A DNA stretch of 6,522 nt, from the NCBI GenBank assembly GCA_958415865.1, contig CATYZV010000109.1:1-6522 (forward strand). Reading direction: 5' to 3'. Position 1 is the first letter of the stretch. Each line of letters begins with the position of its first letter. Shown in pieces: positions 5,883 through 6,522 of this stretch. The DNA is from an uncultured Selenomonadaceae bacterium (GTDB taxonomy: Bacteria > Bacillota > Negativicutes > Selenomonadales > Selenomonadaceae). The notes beneath the pieces are model-generated. The model had not been told where the DNA came from and ran no database searches. It worked only from the letters and a program-made list of their open reading frames with translations. A program made the translations under genes and the position numbers.

Positions 5883-5911
5883 TGATTAGCGTTTATATCG
5901 CATAATATAAT
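5883..5911 (+). promoter_or_regulatory. Promoter of the XRE gene pair
   Basis: TATAAT at 5906-5911 is a perfect -10. The -35 position at 17 bp spacing (5883-5888) reads TGATTA, a poor match, and the direct repeats end five bases upstream. A weak -35 behind repeats suits control by a bound regulator. Confidence 0.5.
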
Positions 5912-5917
5912 AGAAAA

Positions 5918-5938
5918 GAGGCATAGCCTCGGAGGAGG
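5918..5938 (+). promoter_or_regulatory. 5' hairpin next to a strong ribosome binding site
   Basis: GAGGC (5918-5922) pairs with GCCTC (5926-5930) over an ATA loop, immediately followed by GGAGGAGG (5931-5938), 7 bases before the GTG start. The hairpin would sit at the very 5' end of the predicted mRNA. Its CCTC could otherwise mask the ribosome binding site, so the stem may keep that site open. Confidence 0.45.
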
Positions 5939-5945
5939 TATAACC

Positions 5946-6176
5946 GTGAGTGATAATAAGTTTGCTGCAGAGTACAAGAGGATAGGAGCCAAGGTATTGT
6001 ATTACCGGCGCTTGCGGGGCTGGACGCAGATTCAGCTGTCGCGCGAGGCAAATGTCTCCCGTTCTCGGATCTCGGATATAGAGTGCGGCAAAGGTCCCTA
6101 CAATATGGAATCCATCCTGCTGATCGCCCGGGCACTGGACGTGGATTATCAGCGTCTCATCTCAAAAGATGAATGA
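5946..6176 (+). CDS. XRE-family helix-turn-helix regulator (first of pair)
   Basis: 76-residue protein consisting almost entirely of one Cro/C1-type DNA-binding domain. The helix-turn-helix lies at residues 27-48 (TQIQLSREANVSRSRISDIECG), preceded by the typical basic RRLRGW turn and followed by SILLIARALDVDYQRLI, the last helices of the fold. There is no effector or dimerisation domain. The start is GTG at 5946, fixed by GGAGGAGG seven bases upstream. Its stop codon overlaps the next start (ATGA), so the two regulators are probably made together. It may bind the 20-bp direct repeats just upstream (inference). Such minimal regulators occur in mobile elements, toxin-antitoxin loci and ordinary chromosomal switches; no phage or toxin gene is visible here. 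Confidence 0.9.
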   Translation: MSDNKFAAEYKRIGAKVLYYRRLRGWTQIQLSREANVSRSRISDIECGKGPYNMESILLIARALDVDYQRLISKDE

Positions 6177-6442
6177 GCTGCATCCCGCGTGGAAAGGAAG
6201 AGTTCAGATTGGACTTCAATCAGATATACCGCAAGGCAGGTATTCGCATCGTATGCCACCGCCGCTTTAAGCAGTACACGCAGCAGGAGCTGGCACTGAA
6301 GGCAGGCATCAGCATTTCGTACTTATCGCGCATCGAGCGCGGCGTATACACATCGGGCGTGCCGATCTCTACCTATATGAAGATAGCGAAAGTATTGGAT
6401 TTGAAAATGGCACAGCTGTTCAGGGACGATGATACCATCTAG
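6173..6442 (+). CDS. XRE-family helix-turn-helix regulator (second of pair)
   Basis: 89-residue protein from the ATG at 6173, made of a single Cro/C1-type domain with helix-turn-helix at residues 36-57 (TQQELALKAGISISYLSRIERG) and the closing helix YMKIAKVLDLKMAQLF. It is a diverged paralogue of the preceding gene: both share the RR-x-x-x-x-TQ lead-in and an IAxxLD motif. The ATG overlaps the first gene's stop by four bases. An alternative TTG at 6209, in frame, has AAGGAAGAG just upstream and would give 77 residues, nearly the length of its partner and starting at the same point of the fold. Either is possible; the first 12 residues (MSCIPRGKEEFR) look unlike the family. The two could form a heterodimer (inference). 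Confidence 0.9.
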   Translation: MSCIPRGKEEFRLDFNQIYRKAGIRIVCHRRFKQYTQQELALKAGISISYLSRIERGVYTSGVPISTYMKIAKVLDLKMAQLFRDDDTI

Positions 6443-6495
6443 GCTTTATACTCAATTTTACCATTAACTAATAAATTACAAGGGAGTGTATTACT

Positions 6496-6522
6496 ATGAA
6501 AACTTGCCTCAAATGCCGTAAA
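6496..6522 (+). CDS. Start of a gene cut by the window edge (MKTCLKCRK...)
   Basis: Only nine codons are present. The ATG at 6496 has AAGGGAG nine bases upstream, good evidence of a real start. The residues contain CxxC (C4, C7), as at the start of a zinc ribbon or rubredoxin-like protein, but nothing more can be said. It lies 53 bases after the second XRE gene with no terminator between, so it may be cotranscribed. Confidence 0.6.

Larger units (their letters stand above)
5349..5945. other. Divergent intergenic region between panC and the XRE genes
   Basis: About 600 AT-rich bases without a convincing gene. The left half (to about 5700) appears to be a minus-strand leader for panC with a promoter, an alternative RNA fold and a terminator. 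The right half belongs to the plus-strand XRE unit and holds a TGTCCT dyad, two 20-bp direct repeats, a TATAAT box and a small hairpin before the ribosome binding site. A minus-strand reading frame of up to 75 codons (5690 to 5463) lacks a ribosome binding site and family resemblance. Confidence 0.7.

Overview
The window looks chromosomal and most resembles a Gram-negative-walled Firmicute of the Negativicutes (Selenomonas/Megamonas-like). This is inferred from strong GGAGG-type ribosome binding sites, balanced-GC coding DNA with AT-rich gaps, TTG and GTG starts, and a predicted exported protein with a BamE-like repeat. It is not proven; no rRNA or marker gene is present.

Minus strand, right to left. 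A pantothenate block comes first: panC (start 5348), panD one base after panC's stop, a perfect 11-bp hairpin, then a BASS-family transporter with a TTG start. The transporter is probably PanS (ketopantoate/pantoate carrier), judged by its company. panB and panE are absent from the window. PanD makes beta-alanine, PanC joins it to pantoate, and the transporter could bring in the other half of the molecule. A long leader upstream of panC can form two mutually exclusive RNA folds, one of them an intrinsic terminator ending in six U. This suggests transcription attenuation of the pan operon by an unknown signal.

After a shared terminator comes a second minus-strand operon of four genes (2946 to 61). 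A HypB/UreG-like GTPase with two CxxC pairs is followed by a soluble ABC-type ATPase with a DUF1858-like N-terminal region and no permease. Then come a small exported protein with a duplicated YxYGxP motif and a two-helix membrane protein with a low-complexity linker and a small C-terminal 'sunset'-type domain. A strong hairpin at the left edge closes the operon. The GTPase/ATPase pair resembles a metal-centre maturation or enzyme-reactivation module, but no client protein is visible. It is the best candidate here for an undescribed system.

Plus strand, right end. Two small XRE-type helix-turn-helix regulators overlap by four bases (ATGA) behind a TATAAT promoter and a pair of 20-bp direct repeats that may be their operator. 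A further gene starts at 6496 (MKTCLKC...) and runs off the window. The roughly 600-bp gap between the divergent pan and XRE units holds only regulatory-looking structure.
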